This document shows positions 5,572 to 5,983 of a stretch of 5,983 nt of DNA, piece by piece. Below the pieces are notes generated by a model. That model ran no database searches, was not told the DNA's origin, and was given only the letters and a program-made list of their open reading frames with translations. The number at the start of each line of letters is the position of its first letter. Within the stretch, counting starts at the first letter, position 1. The stretch lies in assembly GCA_009782245.1 (NCBI GenBank), contig WRKK01000192.1:1-5983 (forward strand). The letters run 5' to 3'. The stretch is from Defluviitaleaceae bacterium (lineage in GTDB: Bacteria; Bacillota; Clostridia; Lachnospirales; WQUN01). Position numbers and translations under genes: made by a program.

Positions 5572-5861
5572 AAAAAGGCGGATTAGCAGAGTTTTTATGG
5601 AATAACTCTGGAAGAAGAATTGAAGTTGAAACCACAGAGCCAAAAGAAATTTTTACAGGTATCTCCGATACATATGCGGAAGATTGCGGCGATAATTATG
5701 ACGAAATTGGCTGGTTTTTTAGCGATGTTAAAGGCGTAAACTATGGCGTAATCGACCTAAAAGACATCGCTCGTGTTCGCTTGGTTGGCGAAACCGCTTG
5801 GGCTTGGGATATTTCCCAAACAAACAACCAATCACAGCAAAAATATTTGCAAGCGGTATAA
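5568..5861 (+). CDS. Putative antitoxin/immunity partner, copy 2
   Basis: A 97-residue paralogue of the protein at 4869, with the same four-base ATGA overlap onto its toxin gene and AGGAGG (5554-5559) 8 bases before the start. The first eight residues differ little (MKKGGLAEF against MKKGGLLDF), while residues 24-60 diverge strongly. From LKDIARVRLVGET onward the two are nearly identical, apart from four residues (NNQS) where copy 1 has a single Ala. Acidic residues cluster at 36-46 (YAEDCGDNYDE), as in copy 1. The likely job is neutralising the copy 2 nuclease; whether it also covers copy 1 cannot be told. The next gene, uvrB, begins 45 bases after its stop with no terminator between. Confidence 0.7.
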   Translation: MKKGGLAEFLWNNSGRRIEVETTEPKEIFTGISDTYAEDCGDNYDEIGWFFSDVKGVNYGVIDLKDIARVRLVGETAWAWDISQTNNQSQQKYLQAV

Positions 5862-5906
5862 CCAAACTGCATAAAAATACAAAAATAGCACCAAAAAGGA
5901 GGAATT

Positions 5907-5983
5907 ATGCAATTCAAAATAGTATCAGATTTTGCACCGACAGGCGACCAGCCCCAAGCAATAGAATCGCTAGTTAAAGGCTT
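5907..5983 (+). CDS. uvrB: Excinuclease ABC subunit B, N-terminus only
   Basis: The visible 25 residues (beginning MQFKIVSDFAPTGDQPQAIE) match the highly conserved start of UvrB, the helicase-like damage-verification subunit of nucleotide excision repair that works with UvrA and UvrC. The FxPTGDQPQAI segment is the adenine-contacting Q-motif region that comes before the Walker A motif, which lies beyond the window. The start is supported by AGGAGG (5897-5902) 4 bases before the ATG. The 45-base gap after the preceding gene has only a weak promoter-like pair (TTGCAA-17-CATAAA, the first box inside the end of the preceding gene) and no recognisable SOS (LexA) box, so transcription may come at least partly from the toxin/partner operon. 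Confidence 0.93.
   Translation, partial: MQFKIVSDFAPTGDQPQAIESLVKG

Larger units (their letters stand above)
4465..5861 (+). repeat. Tandem duplication of a two-gene module
   Basis: Two direct copies of about 700 bases (offset 699 bases in the toxin genes, 702 near the end of the partner genes). Long stretches are identical at the DNA level, including silent positions: 4522-4580 equals 5221-5279 (59 bases), and a 38-base block near 5055 equals one near 5757. The centre of each module, from toxin codon 73 to roughly partner codon 60, is much more divergent. This suggests duplication followed by divergence of the middle, or homogenisation of the ends by gene conversion. Confidence 0.92.

Noticed and set aside
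4356..5643. Minus-strand frames opposite the toxin genes, two of which look alike (MCLACSF...)
   Set aside because: Their likeness is only the duplicated toxin sequence read backwards; no promoter or ribosome binding site supports them.

Overview
The window looks like a low-GC Gram-positive (Firmicutes, probably Clostridia-like) chromosome segment. The reasons are consensus sigma-A promoters (TTGACA-17-TATAAT and TTGAAA-17-TATAAT), strong AGGAGG ribosome binding sites, moderately AT-rich coding DNA, and a group I intron-like RNA placed in a bacterial leader. This assignment is an inference; no species is claimed.

Layout. (1) Positions 1-126, minus strand: the first 42 codons of an unrecognised gene. 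(2) Positions 127-1094: no convincing protein gene, but a dense minus-strand RNA region. A perfect consensus promoter (997-1025) lies just past the end of typA. After it come a long-range-stem RNA domain (809-973), a run of hairpins (692-782), a GC-rich long palindrome (492-558), a recognisable group I intron core (P6, P7, P8 and P9 elements, 275-387) and a 3' domain ending near 206. The partial gene follows. (3) Positions 1095-4234, minus strand: a two-gene operon, an MFS transporter followed by the ribosome-associated GTPase TypA/BipA, joined by a TAATG stop/start overlap and read from a promoter at 4288-4316. (4) Positions 4377-5861, plus strand: a divergently transcribed operon of four small genes forming two tandem copies of one module. 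Each copy has a 135-residue protein resembling the polymorphic toxin type 50 nuclease domain, and a 93-97 residue acidic partner that starts inside the toxin stop codon (ATGA overlap). (5) From 5907, plus strand: the start of uvrB, running off the window.

The two places most worth attention are the duplicated toxin/partner module, which lacks any secretion signal and sits directly before uvrB, and the leader RNA in which a group I ribozyme lies between a strong promoter and a gene, with an additional unassigned structured domain upstream. All RNA pairings and identity counts were worked out by eye; no folding or database search was run.
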